In this document: piece by piece, positions 22,492-40,920 of the stretch | Layout: each line of letters starts with the position of its first letter | Position numbering within the stretch: the first letter of the stretch is position 1 | DNA from: Saururus chinensis | Taxonomy: Eukaryota; Streptophyta; Magnoliopsida; Piperales; Saururaceae | NCBI GenBank assembly: GCA_035235625.1 | Contig: CP141148.1 | Location: forward strand, 1,922,001 to 1,986,000 | Direction: 5' to 3' | DNA: 64,000 nt | Translations under genes and position numbers: made by a program | Notes under the pieces: model-generated | The model's database searches: none | Seen by the model: only the letters and a program-made list of their open reading frames with translations | What the model was told of the DNA's origin: nothing

Positions 22492-24055
22492 TTACCGTCC
22501 CTCCCATATTCATATCTACATTTTATTGAATGGTGAAACTTTCATTTAAGAGAATGAAAAATAAGTTTATAATACTTTTTTTTTAAATATCTTTTTTTAA
22601 GTACCCAACTATGTAAATATAATAAAATGTGACTATTAATGTAGAACATATTTTTTTACCACATGAAGTTATTAATATAGAACAAAATATATTTTTTTCT
22701 TTGGTTTTATTCAGTGGTTGCCTTCAACATATGCTTAGACAATTGTCTGGCACGGGAACTCTCTCTCTCTCCTGTATATGTGGCTACAGCAAATTATCAA
22801 TGAAAAATTTATAGCCCATATGTGCAACGGCTAACATTGGATTGTGATCTGACAGCTCGGGTTGGATAAGGGGCGGGCAGGCATACCCCCTGAATATTAT
22901 GGGTTGCGTGATCGAAATTGTGTAGTCTGTATGTGCGTACAAACGGAACTGAATTAGTAATGCATATTTTTTATGTTTTCATTGAACTTTGTAATACCAA
23001 TTTAGTTTGCTCATAGGTGCATTTTTTAAAGATGTTTATAAAACGGGAAGGCTTCCGCGGAGCTAAGATTGGTGCAACAAAGTGGCCCCCCTAATAATTT
23101 TTTTAGTTCCGCCCCTGCTTCGGATCCACTCTAAAGCACTCACGCACGAGTCTCACAACAGCCAATGGACCATGGAAGTGTTCATGTCACGCTGGGTTGT
23201 TGGTTTCGGATCCACCGTTAAGCTCACTTGTGAGTGCTGTCCTGACAATCCAGCGTGCCGTAAAAACTCTCTGGCACGCTGGGCTGTCGTGAGGGCACTC
23301 ATATGTGAATGCTACACGCATATGTGAATAAATGAATCGGGATGTTCGTTGAAACATAACGTTTAGTTACCAAAACAAGATTGACATAATAGAAAGTTCG
23401 GTGTTTGGGCACACTGTTACATTCACGAGGACAACACTTTGACAAGGGAGTTTTTTAGTTGGGAATGATAACTTGAAGCATGACCTGCGTCTCTGGCTCC
23501 TAGTAGTCTTAACTTCCATAAACATTTGCATCAAAAGTAACTCGGATTTTGTGGTACAGGATGGTAGCAGCAAATGTCTTGCAACAGAAAAGCATTTGAG
23601 GGAAATGCAGTTGGAGGCAAAAGCTTGTAAGATAAATCATTATTGGGAGATTTAGATTAGACCGCAAGAGCTTGCATAGCCATTTTTGTATAAAAAGCGG
23701 CTGCATGGGTGCTTGGGATGTTCCTTATTACAATCCAAAACTAATTGGCCATTGGAGACAATATAGTCAGATAGATGATTGTGGCCATTTTGTCTCCTGT
23801 GCAGTGATCTGGTTTTATTGCACCCCAGTTACACATTTATGCTTTTCATTTCAGCTGTTGATAATTTGTTTATTTGATTAAAGAGAATGTATCTTCTTCG
23901 CATTCTTCTGAATGATATTTTATTCGTCTTATATTAATAGCTACCGTCAAAAAAATAGTTATTTTAAGTACCCAATCATTTAAATTAAACAAAATAAAGT
24001 TATTAATATAGAATAACTTTTTTTACTAAATCGAGCTATAAATTTATGACAGAGG
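22492..24055. repeat. Possible Stowaway-like MITE halves with intervening DNA
   Basis: 22492 reads taccgtccctcccatattca and 24039-24053 reads acagagggagtat, resembling the left and right ends of Stowaway-type elements (ctccctccgtccc...gacagagggag). The stretches at about 22588-22655 and 23962-24025 are also alike (aagtacccaa...attaatrtagaa). Whether this is one split element or two decayed ones cannot be decided by eye. Confidence 0.35.
23140..23335. repeat. Foldback segment with several long stems
   Basis: ccagcgtgcc (about 23250) pairs perfectly with ggcacgctgg (about 23273) around a 13-base loop. cacgctgggttgt (about 23189) also pairs with acaatccagcgtg (about 23244). The words cactcacg and gagggcactcata echo at the edges. 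It looks like a small foldback transposon; ends not defined. Confidence 0.5.
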
Positions 24056-24101
24056 GAGTATCAAGTATAAAATTCGATAATAATATTTTTTTTTGTTTAC
24101 A

Positions 24102-24255
24102 GGGTGTCCAAATCCTTAGGACAGACTAGAAGGAGCCAGCCTCTTTGTGCCATTGCCAGCATCCCTTGGGTAGATATAACACCCATACATCATATGCTCA
24201 TTGTTGTGGATGGGCAACACTGTAGGTTCTTCGCTGAGGCATGGTCCCGATCCAT
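24102..24255 (+). other. Candidate exon-like open segment, unknown product
   Basis: A T-rich tract and ttgtttacag (acceptor-like) precede an open stretch containing SIPWVDITPIHHMLIVVDG and then FFAEAWSRSM. Composition is coding-like compared with its surroundings, but I do not recognise the protein. It could be a captured exon or chance. Confidence 0.25.
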
Positions 24256-25033
24256 GATAATAATATTTGGTTTTTAAAATAAATTTATATTAATTTATTT
24301 TAAAATCAAATAAGACACTTAATATGGAAAGGGGGGGTATGCATTAATGTATGTTATAGTTATTTCTCATTAATAATAATATGAATAATTGTAACTATGC
24401 AACATGAAAGACACTTAAATGAGCTAAAACAAGTACGCTTTAAAATAGGTAACAAATTTATCTTACTGCTAGGGCAGAAGATTAGTAGGTAGTTTTTTTT
24501 GGCTGTGTAGGGTTTTCATATGAGCGAATGGAAAGGATATTTTTGCTTTTACCATTGGATTCATTATAGTAACTCAAATCCGCTGGTGAAACTTCGACAG
24601 CGCATGGAAAATCGCAATCTATATGAAGAATCTGTGCACTTCTGTGTGCACTCTCAATCCTGAGCCATCAACAGCTAGTGAAGCTTCACCAGCAAATTTG
24701 CGTTCTCATTATACTGATTTGTTCCCTGCTTTTTGCATATCCACTTGCTATCAGACCAGACAGACCAGCCGCCAATTGGAAGGCTAAAAAACGCTGTTCA
24801 AGCTAAGCAAATTAACACAAAGCATGACCAGCATGATAATCCATGCAATTAACAGCAATATAAAGAAATTATTTCTACAACACATAAAATAAGGCAATTC
24901 ACGGTCCTCCCTGCATGCGAAGTAGGCCTATACCATTCTCTCTGGGAGAAATCCATCCAAATTTTATCATGACAATGGCTAATATGTGAAAATATGATGC
25001 ACATGTTCCAAAATTAACAAAAAAAATACAGGT
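24256..25033. other. Intergenic, includes 3' flank of the aminotransferase gene
   Basis: No gene recognised. The part next to 25034 should hold the 3' UTR of the minus-strand aminotransferase; no firm poly(A) signal is claimed. Confidence 0.4.
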
Positions 25034-32022
<6,989 letters not shown>

Positions 32023-32214
32023 CTGAAAAAAATCAAAATCCCATGGTTATCCATGGAAGGTAGAATAAAATAAAAATTTTGGAGGAGTATATTGTAGAAC
32101 CAATCATCAGTTACTGATCAATTGTTTATTTTCAGGAGGATTATAATGGGATAAACTCCCCCTTCAGATATTACAGCTCAAAAACAACAAAAAACTCTAC
32201 TTGCAAACATCATA

Positions 32215-34045
32215 GCCCTAGGACTATTGGTGTAGACAGTACTGTTAGATTGCAAGACATGAAGAGGATGACAGGAGGAGACGGAAGCGATGCTTACTAG
32301 ACCACCGACTACCGACCGGGAACAAAAGAGGCACCAGCGGTAATGGGTTCGAGTGAGGCAGCTAACATGGATGACAAGCAAACTTTCAATATTATGGGGC
32401 TTTGGGCGGGATGCCCAGAAGTGAGGGAGCGGGGATTAGGTTTTCAGAAATCAGCATCTGACGGCCTAGACCACATTAGCATCTGCGTTCCAGTCAAACG
32501 CACTGATAAGCGAACTTTAGGCCAACTTTTTAACTAATTATTCAATTTAGACCTGAATAAGCCAAACAAACGGACCCTTGTAAGTCCGATTTTGCTTCCC
32601 GTTATAATGCCCCTCCCTCCCGCCAAACACTGGAACTCCCCTCTGCCTTCCCAAGGCCGAGAAACAGCCGTCGTCCCCGCCCCCTCAACCGCCGTCTACT
32701 CTTGCCAAACACGGTCTAACAGATGATATTTTGAGATAGACAAATAAAGGAAGATAAGAGGCCAACCTTTTTGTTCGTTCTCGACCAGAACTATTGATCA
32801 CGCGACTGACTCCGCCTGTGTTCTCCAAGAATTTCTGTAACCACGAGCACAGCTCTGCGGCAAAGAGGAAGCTTTAGCTCATCCAAAACTCAGTCTTTGG
32901 CTTCTAAGCATCCAGATTGAGTTTGGGGTAAGTAGGTAGCAGTGCTTGTCGCCAAAGAAGTGGCAAAAACTGGGCTTTTGATGATGTCGGAAAACAGGAC
33001 GGGCAATCACTGTTGTGGTCTCATAGGAGAAAATGAACAGCAGAGGAGGGTGTGTCTCAGACTTTCAGCCGCCGCCGACGTGACTTGCAATCGATGATGA
33101 AGGTGGAGGTGCTGGCGGCTGAAGGACGACTTATTCTGAGAGTCACCGCCAATGCCGATGGGCAATTTCCGGGCAGGAACTCAAGTCAATGTTAAGTTGC
33201 TGCCGGACCCATTTTTTCCAAAACTGTTTATGGGACCACAACAGTGATTGTCCGTCCTGTTTTCCGACATCATCAAAAGCCCATTCTTTGCCACTTCTCT
33301 GGCGATGAAACGTTGCTACCTACTTACCCCAAACTCAATCTGGATACTTAGAAGCCAAAAACCGAGTTTTGGACAAGCTAAAGCTTCCTCTTTGCCGCAG
33401 AGCTGTGCTCGTGGTTACATAAATTCTTGGAGAAAAGAGGCGGAGTCAATCACGTGATCAACAGTTCTAGTCCAGAACGAACAAAAAGGTTGGCCTTTTA
33501 TCTTCCTTCATTTGTCTATCTCAAAATATCATCTGTTAGACCGTGCTTGGTAAGAGTAGACGGCGGTTGAGGGGCGGGGACAACGGTCATTTCTCGACCT
33601 TGGGAAGGCAGAGGGGAGTTCCGGTGTTTGGCGGGAGGGAGCATTATAACGGGAAGCAAAATCGGACTTATAAGGGTCCGTTTGTTTGGCTTATTCAGGT
33701 CTGAATTGAATAATTAGTTGAAAAGTTGGCCTAAAGCTCGCTTATCAGCGCGTTTGACTGGAATGCAGCTGATAATGTGGTCTGGGCCGTCAGATGCTAA
33801 TTTCTAAAAACCTAATCCCCGATCCCGACCGCTCCATCACTTCTGGGCATCCCGCCCAAAACCCCATAATATTGGAAGTTTGCTTGTCATCCACATCGGC
33901 CGCCTCACTCGAACCCATCACCGCCGCCATTGGTGCCTCTTTTGTTCTCGGTGGTCTGGTAAGCATCGCTTCCGTCTCCTCCGGTCACCCTGTCATCCTC
34001 CTCATGTCTTGAGGTCTAAGAGTATTGTCCCACAGCAAGTCCTCT
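32215..34045. repeat. Large inverted repeat, arms of about 815 bp, 200-bp spacer
   Basis: Left arm about 32215-33025, right arm about 33228-34045, inverted and roughly 90 % alike by eye. Matching words: gatgtcggaaaacaggacgg (left) against ccgtcctgttttccgacatc (right); gccgcagagctgtgctcgtgg; ggcggttgagggg; gcctcactcgaaccca. The spacer 33026-33227 is unique. The left arm starts about 190 bp upstream of the aminotransferase's candidate second exon, so it probably contains that gene's promoter and perhaps exon 1; the right arm would be a second, outward-facing copy. 9-bp duplications expected of a MULE were not found. On the opposite strand of each arm, a leader-like segment ends in ggGTAAGTAGG, suggesting a divergent transcript as well. 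Confidence 0.85.
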
Positions 34046-34126
34046 TAATATGAAGCCCCCCAATTCCTCATGTCTTGAGGTCTAAGAGTACTGTCCCACA
34101 GCAAGTCCTCTTAATATGAAGCCCCC
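34000..34126 (+). repeat. Direct repeat, 61-bp unit twice
   Basis: cctcatgtcttgaggtctaa through gtcctcttaatatgaagccc occurs at 34000-34060 and 34066-34126 with one difference. It straddles the outer end of the right palindrome arm. Confidence 0.9.
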
Positions 34127-34689
34127 GATGAAGGTGCCTGCATTTTTTTTTTTGAGAAAAAGAAAAACAATGGAGCATTGAGCATTAACAGAGCAATGGA
34201 CTTTTTGAGATTGATGAACTTCAAATGACGTTGAAGGAAATTTATGAAACTGACAGTGGAACAGTAAAGAAACACGAGAATGTTGGGCTCCCATGTGGAG
34301 AAGAGATTTGAAGGCTCTGAGAAGAACACTGTTGGAAGAGTTACCATGGCAGGAGTTCATTGATTGCGTCATTTGCTGGCTCACGAATGGGCAAAATTTA
34401 AGGCGAAATGATGAAAAGATGAAGGGTGTGTACGGGGAAAATCCATTAAAGCTCATAAATTTTGTGCTTTCTGGACGTCTTCAAATCAAATCTCAAAGAC
34501 AAACTAACGGTCCAGAACAGGAATTCCTCCGTTTTCACAAGAAAGAAAAGCTGAATCGAGCCCATACTTCGAATACGGTATGTTCGATCAAATCTCCCAA
34601 ACAAAGAGGCCAGCACTCTTGCTGAGTAAGGAAACACAGTGGCCCGGGAACACATATGAGATACCCATGACACTGAACAAGCAGAGGAT

Positions 34690-34990
34690 TTAGATCGAGA
34701 AGGAGAAGAGGAGGAGATTGTTAAGTTCGCATCCATTACCTGAAGTGGGATCGTAGAATCTTTCAATGAGAGAGACGACTGTGCTTTTGCCGGAGCCAGT
34801 ACTGCCTACGAGGGTAGAATCTTTCCAGAAGGTAGAAGTTGTCCCTCCGACGATCCAACCGTCGAAAGGAGCCACCGCAGCGCTGCTTCCGATAAAGGGT
34901 CTGGGAGAGATTTGGGGGCGGAATGAGATTTAGGGTTCGGAGTTCGGAAAGGGCGAAAGATCGAAAGTGAGTGAAGGGTTTTGGACACGT
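34690..34990 (-). pseudogene. ABCB (P-glycoprotein type) nucleotide-binding exon fragment joined to an unrelated leader
   Basis: On the minus strand 34815-34740 encodes [20 protein letters not shown] followed by YDPTSG, the Walker A region of ABCB transporters (family [24 protein letters not shown]), and stops at a good splice donor (TCAG|gtaatgg). Upstream, within 34985-34816, is a leader-like sequence (MSKTLHSLSIFRPFRTPNPK) unlike ABCB proteins. No other ABCB domain (membrane segments, signature LSGGQ, Walker B) is found nearby. It is best read as a captured exon, possibly transcribed as a chimera, with no transporter function. Confidence 0.7.
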
Positions 34991-37900
34991 AGATATTTCG
35001 GTTTGGTTCGGTTTGATTTTAGTTTTTTTTTTTTTTTCTAAATCGAATTGAACTAAAATTTACTCCGTTTTTTTTTAAACCGAATTAGAATCAAATTAGA
35101 ACTGAATTAAGAACCGAACTAAATAGTTAAATTTTAGTTCAGTTTTACCCGGTTTAATTTGGTTTTAATTTTTTTAGTATAGCCCTAATTATATTTTTTA
35201 ATTTTATTTTAAAATAATATCATTAATATTATGGGTTTGGATAAAAATATATATATATACCAAAAAAATGTAAACCAATTGTCTGGAGGCTCTCTCACCT
35301 CTGACATTGTCAAAGCTTCGCCATTGTCATTGACTTATTGTACTATCCTTTTTTTCTTCACCTTGAAAAAATATTTATTTCTTCTTGATCCTTCCCGGTT
35401 GTGTCTTCTCCTTAGGAAGCCTCAACTTAAAATTATTTATATCATCAGGAGTCTCCTATTTTTTTGTTTGATGACCAAATATATTCCATTGTTATAGATT
35501 TGTCTACATGTTTCTGTTTTATACAGAGGAGATCAATTGTCAACATAATTCAGTTTTTGGTGGCCACATAACGCATACACATGTTCACAAGGTAATTCCA
35601 TATGCTAAAACTTTTTACAAGTACGTATTTGATAAAAGGTTGACCTAATCATCACCTCTTTCAGACCTAGTCAATACCTCATGCCCACTTATGAGATAAC
35701 ACATCATACATCTTGCTTATTTATTACACTTTTGAATCTTACTTTTGACAAAATTTGTTAGGTAGCCCATCAAACTACCTCAAATCCACATTTGTAACAC
35801 ATCTCTTGAGCCTTTAAATGGATAGCCTCAATAATCATTACAATGGGGAAATGTCATTGTTCCCTAATCATTCTATTAAAGACCTCATATTGGTTGAAAG
35901 TGACAATGTTGTACTTCATCGATGAAAAGTATGCACTAACCCACTTTGCCTTATCAATTTTTATTAACTATTTGTGGGCCTCAGGGTTTTTTCCTTAAAG
36001 ATAGTTATTTATTCAATATATGTCTCTGCCCTAGTTGCCTTAGCCGCCTTAAAGAAGTTACTGTTCAAACCTCTATCTTTAAAATCTTCAAACATGTTCT
36101 AAGAATTATGAAATACACAATATCATTGTGCAGCATATAAAAAATATTTAACCACTTGTGATATGATTGCTCTATACCGATTAGAAATTATCACAAGACC
36201 CTCCGAATAACCAAGCTGGGTTTCCAAATGTGCAAGGAACTAGCCTCATGCTTCACACCCGATAGTTACCTCTTTTTAGCACTAATAGTTATCATATTTT
36301 TCCTTTTTAGTTAATGCTTTTAATCTTTCTTTTTTCACTATGTATGTAGAGATTCTTGACTTAGATAATACACCAAATCATTTGTTTTATTTTTTTCATC
36401 TCAACATGCTTCACACCCACTATATAAGTGTACCACAAAGAAAAAAATACATGTCTCGGGTAGTAACCTCTTTTGAACTTTAGCAATTATCAGATATACA
36501 CTATTTGCTAATGCTGTCGTCAACCATTTTTCTACCACATATGTTGCCCTTACTGACTTTGATAACACACACAAAATTGTTCTTACTTTCTTTAATGTCA
36601 ATATGCTTCACACCCCCACGATATTTGTGCATCCACAAGAAAAAATAAAACCGATCTTCCTTATCCTACCTCATCATTGTTCTGGCCACCCTTCATTACA
36701 CGACGACCCTTGCTTTGCCTTCAAGAGATAGAACACAAATTTAGAGGCTCTTAGACATCTACTATTTGCCAACCTACCGACTCATATTAATCTCCATCTT
36801 CTAACTTTCTTGTTGCACTCACCAAGCCTCTCAACTTTGAGTTGAGAGTATGCCAAAGGATGGGTGATGGAGGATGCACAGAGGGAGGAGGAAGCTTGTC
36901 CGGGGAGAGGAATTGTGGTATTTGTGGCGAGAGATTACACCGGAGGGAAATCATCGGGTCACACACACTCCATATGCAAATGTTGACCTTTATAACATTG
37001 GAGGGGCATTTTCGGCTTTTCTTGTAAACATGTAGCTTATACAAATGTGTCGAGGTCTAATTTTGCAAAATCAATTTTACTTGCGTAAATCTGTATTTCG
37101 GCTCAAAGTGAAGTCTATTTTTGAATTTTTTTTATCTGTAGGGTTGGTTTTTAAAACACTGATCTAAACTAACACTTGTGATAATTAATTTTGCTCCAGA
37201 TCCACTCCGGTATATGGTTAGGGAGTAGAATAATCACTGTCTAAAGAGTATCTGGGTACTAGTTACAACATCATCAGCCATCTCAATAAAATGATATCAG
37301 CCCATTTTTGGGTTAATTTAAACTGATACCGAGCATGTAATGTTCCGCGCAGTTCGAGTTTTCGAGCTTTACTTCTTTTTGAGGAGCAGCTCGGAGTATG
37401 TTGAAAGCATCAACGAGGCTAAGTTTGTGCTTTCCAGAACAATTAATTGCATAGGCGGTCTTTATGGTACTGAGATGTTTAGTATCAACGAAGCTGCATT
37501 CGTGCTTTTATCCGTTCTGGGTGCACTGTGAGAAAAAAAATTATTTGCAATATGTTTGGTGCCCATGAGAGTCGGCCTCTAAGATAATCAAATATGGAAA
37601 GAAGGGAATCCATGAAGTATGAAGTAAATGTATTGATAATTTTATTTTATAATAGCTCCAGCGATTAAGTAAACCCTTATCTAAAAACTTGTTTCTATGA
37701 GCATTGAAGGAATTAGATCCAATGGTAGACATTACTTAGCTGATGTTGTCTCTCAGTCTAATGGCTTATGGTGTTGCACATACTCAAATATTTATCCAAA
37801 TTATGTAAATGTAAACTCCTGACTCCTTATCTAAATTAATATTGGAGTTCATGTTATATGTTCAAATATATTCATAATCTCTTTCTGAAGGGCTCCAGCT

Positions 37901-38870
37901 TTTGAGTATAACATGTAAATACAATTAAATGCTCTTATAAGTTAAAAAATAGCTAATAAATTTTTATAAAAATATTTTTAAATATGTGTGCCAAGTTTCA
38001 TACACGTTACACCATTACAACCATGTTTTGAAGAACGATAATGCTTTCTTAACGGAAAATTAATTTCATGTTCTTTTTTCTCTATATTATGATACCAAAA
38101 GGTGAGTCTCTCACCTGACAATATAAAATTCTTTTTTTCTTATCCCTTCGTAATCGGCGTGTGTAAAAAACAGTGGATGTAAAAATATCACTGTCTTTTC
38201 CAAATAAGATCTTCCTTGCCTGCGCCACTAATCATCATCCTCCATTCGCTCTCAGAAGACAACTGTAGTTGAATGCTGGTTGAACTTTGCATGCTATCTT
38301 CGGAAACCGCCGGTCACGGGGCTGAAGTCACACAGCCTAGTCAGGCTAGGTGTGTCCGTTCAAACAGTACAATCGCATCAGACTTTTAGCATCAGTGTAG
38401 CATGAATACTTTGTGAAAAGCAATTGAATGCTCTTCCGATTTAGAGCATAATTCAAAAAGCTGCACGTCATCTGATCAGTTTCACTTCCTTCCAAAAATC
38501 AATTGAATGCTCTGGGAAGTCAGGAGATGATTAAAAAATCTGGACATCATCCATTCAGTCTGCGGTTATACTACTTTAAAAAATCCTAATTTCATGCTCT
38601 TCAAAATAAGGAAATATTTTCAGAAAATGATGTCATCGAGTCAAGCATCACAGACAGTAGCTGCAACCATAAATGCCCTTCTTGAATTCCCCTACCATCC
38701 TTCAAAAAATAAATAAATAAAAGACACTGATACTTGTTGGAAAGGCCACCACCCAGTGAGCGACGGTTCGAGTTGTTCCTGCTTGACACTAGACGTGCAA
38801 TATCACAAACCATTCAATTTTTTGTGTGCTTGTTGTCCCCCAAAAGAGCCATGCATACGTTCCCCCGCCT
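34991..38870. other. Intergenic region, no gene recognised
   Basis: 34990-35170 is rich in cggtttggtt/aaccgaatt words, a dispersed plant motif. Open frames of 60-90 codons (35231-35497, 36787-37044, 37340-37531) show no known motif. 37400-37520 contains two copies of atcaacgargctgmrttygtgctt about 90 bp apart. Nothing functional is supported. Confidence 0.45.
36240..36700. repeat. Diverged tandem repeat, unit about 165-200 bp
   Basis: atgcttcacaccc recurs near 36247, 36408 and 36606, each followed by a related segment with gtarywacctcttttwr and a ttatca...atttgctaatgc block. Three degenerate units; origin unknown. Confidence 0.5.
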
Positions 38871-38881
38871 CGCTGTACCAG

Positions 38882-38890
38882 TATATAATA
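38882..38890 (+). promoter_or_regulatory. TATA box of the HCT-like locus
   Basis: tatataata lies 118 bp before the ATG at 39008 and about 30 bp before a plausible start site near 38915. It is well placed for the pseudogene downstream, so the promoter may still be readable. Confidence 0.55.
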
Positions 38891-39007
38891 GCGTCTTTGG
38901 AAGTTGGACTAATAAGGCTAAAAGAAGAGAGCGACCCCAGTCGTTCCTTTTTTATTTGTTCATCACTGAGTTGTCAATCTCAGTGCAGGTGTGGCAAAGT
39001 GAGGACG

Positions 39008-40327
39008 ATGGAGGTAAAGGTGTTGGAATCAGTTGTAGTCCGACCAGCTGCTGATACACCTCGAAAGAGGCTGTGGCTCTCCGACCTCGACCATCTTGTG
39101 CAGGGATACTCACTTCTACCGCCGTCCCCTCGGCTGTTCGCCGGACTTTTTCGACTCCAAGAAGCTCATAGAGTCCCTCGGCAAGGTCTTGGTCACGTTC
39201 TATCCTGCCGCCGGGAGGCTGGCGAGAGACGAGAAGAACAGATTCGAGATTAACTGCAATGGAGATGGCGCACTCTTCGTGGTGGCCGAGGCTGCTATTG
39301 ACGAGTTTGGTGATTTTGCTCCATCTGAGAAGCTCATGCAGCTCGTGCCACAGGTTGGACCAACTCAGGACATCTCTTCTTACCCCTGGTGCAGGTACTT
39401 CATGTGATCAATTGCTATTCTGTGAATACACATACAATAGAACAAATCTGTACTTTTCATCTGAGTCTCATTGTACGAAATTAAAACGGCAACAGGTGAC
39501 CCACTTCAAATGTGGAGGAGTCTCTCTGGGCATAGGACTTCACCTTTATGTGGCAGATGGGCGCAGCGCAATGCACATGATAAATTCATTCCTGGGCAGA
39601 TTTGACCAGAGGACTGGGCATTACTGTGGAGCCCTTCACAGACAGGACACTTCTCCGCCCAAGAGATCCACCGGCTCCGTCCTTTCCTCACGTCGAATAT
39701 CATGCACCTCCAGCAGCTGCAATGGTGAAGGGGAGCCACCACCCATCAGATGCATTTCAATCAAGTCCCCCTACAGCGGAATGCCTCAAGATCTCTAGAG
39801 ACCAACTGGACCGTCTCAGGGGCGCCAATGCACCGGGGTACACAAAATATGAGGTGCTTGCTGCGCATGTGTGGCGGTGCACGTGCAAGCCACGATGTGT
39901 TGCAGACCACGAAGATGCCAAACTTTACATTCAAGTGGATGGTCGGGCACGGCTCCGGCCACCTCTTCCCGCCGGCTTCTTCGGTAACCCGCAATTCACT
40001 GCCATGCCGATCATCGCCGTCGGTGACCTCACCGGCCGCCCGCTTAAGTATGTAGCTAGCGTGATACATGAGGGGTTATCAAGGGTAAATGATGAGTACA
40101 TGAGGTCGGCATTGGACTATTTGGCATTGCAGCCAGACATAGCAGCCCTTAAGGCGCGGACCACACTTGCTCAAGGGGCCAAATCTGCAAGTGGTAAGCT
40201 GGATGAGGATGGCAGCATATGAGGCCGATTTCGAGTGGGGGCCGCCGGTCTTTATGGGCCGTGGCACGGTGGCTTGGGAGGGACATTAGTGATTTCGCTG
40301 CAGCCAGAGCATATGGCTGTCTTTTAA
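39008..40327 (+). pseudogene. HCT: BAHD acyltransferase, HCT-like (hydroxycinnamoyl-CoA:shikimate type), disrupted
   Basis: HCT moves the p-coumaroyl group from CoA to shikimate in lignin precursor synthesis (cytosol). Exon 1 (39008-39394) begins MEVKVLESVVVRPAADTPRK; after a frame change near 39100 it continues THFYRRPLGCSPDFFD and FYPAAGRLARDEKNRFEINC. A 101-bp intron (39395-39495) is at the place usual for HCT. Exon 2 starts VTHFKCGGVSLGIG and later reads YIQVDGRARLRPPLPAGFFG. Defects: the HHxxxDG catalytic motif is LYVADG, so the base His is gone; frame changes near 39100, 39390, 39600 and 40165; DFGWG is DFEWG (40228-40242); and about 17 residues are missing before SLQPEHM near 40290. 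It ends at a taa at 40325. Neighbouring intact HCT genes are not in the window. Identity as HCT rather than another BAHD member is from overall resemblance. Confidence 0.88.
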
Positions 40328-40519
40328 GAGTGTTTTCAATGGCATATGACATTCTCAGTTCAATTAATATGTGTATTATGCCTTCAGTAATCAAATTTGG
40401 CATGTTAGGAGTTGGGTTTTAGTAAGAATGAAATTGTTAATCATGTGGTTTGCTTTGTGGAAGGTTCTCTTGCTTGTGTCGAATTGTATAAATAAATATT
40501 AACATTTGGCACTTGCATA

Positions 40520-40745
40520 CTCCTTGCACTACGTCTGGCCCACTCCAAAAGTAAGTAAGGCTGATAATTAGCATTTTGCGATTTCGAATTGCACCAACCA
40601 TGGAAATCGGAGTGGCTGCTCGGAGATCACCCAAGGGGAACCGCGCAATTGGCTTCCTCCCGAGATCTATCACCAGCTCCATCCATTCCCCGATCTCAGC
40701 TGGGAGGGACCAGCTCGAGGAACATGTTCAGCTCAGAGACGGAGT
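40520..40745 (-). pseudogene. Ycf45-like AAA/R3H plastid protein gene, remnant exon
   Basis: Minus strand shows MFLELVPPS, then (after a frame change near 40712) MELVIDLGRKPIARFPLGD, then, after an apparent loss of some 40 residues, GAIRNRKMLIISLT. Plant Ycf45-like P-loop proteins (SEEDLING PLASTID DEVELOPMENT 1 family) have FLELLP..., VVMDLGRKPLARFPSGD and SAIRNRKMQIIGLT in this order. The ATPase and R3H parts were not found. It is convergent with the HCT-like pseudogene. Identification rests on remembered family sequence. Confidence 0.6.
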
Positions 40746-40915
40746 CCGATCGGAACGTGGAAACCAAGGGGAAACAAAGTCCTCGCCAGATCTAAAGAGG
40801 AACTTGATGGCGTACGAAGGGGCATCCATCAACGGAAGTGGAGAAACTGCTGCCCACAAAGTTAACAATTTTATGCGATAGTGGATGCCGGGAAGACAAC
40901 TATTGCGGGACGGAA

Positions 40916-40920
40916 AAAGA
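40916..40920. other. Target-site duplication aaaga (left) of the copia element
   Basis: aaaga precedes the left LTR and is repeated exactly at 57954-57958 after the right LTR, so the two host flanks were adjacent before the insertion. Confidence 0.9.

Noticed and set aside
32215-34045. Palindrome as the long terminal inverted repeats of a Mutator-like element
   Set aside because: No 9-bp target duplication and no typical MULE ends were found; the arms appear to contain host 5' gene sequence. Kept as an inverted duplication.
35010-35180. cggtttggtt/aaccgaatt-rich stretch as telomere-related repeat
   Set aside because: It does not match TTTAGGG; it is a common dispersed low-complexity motif.
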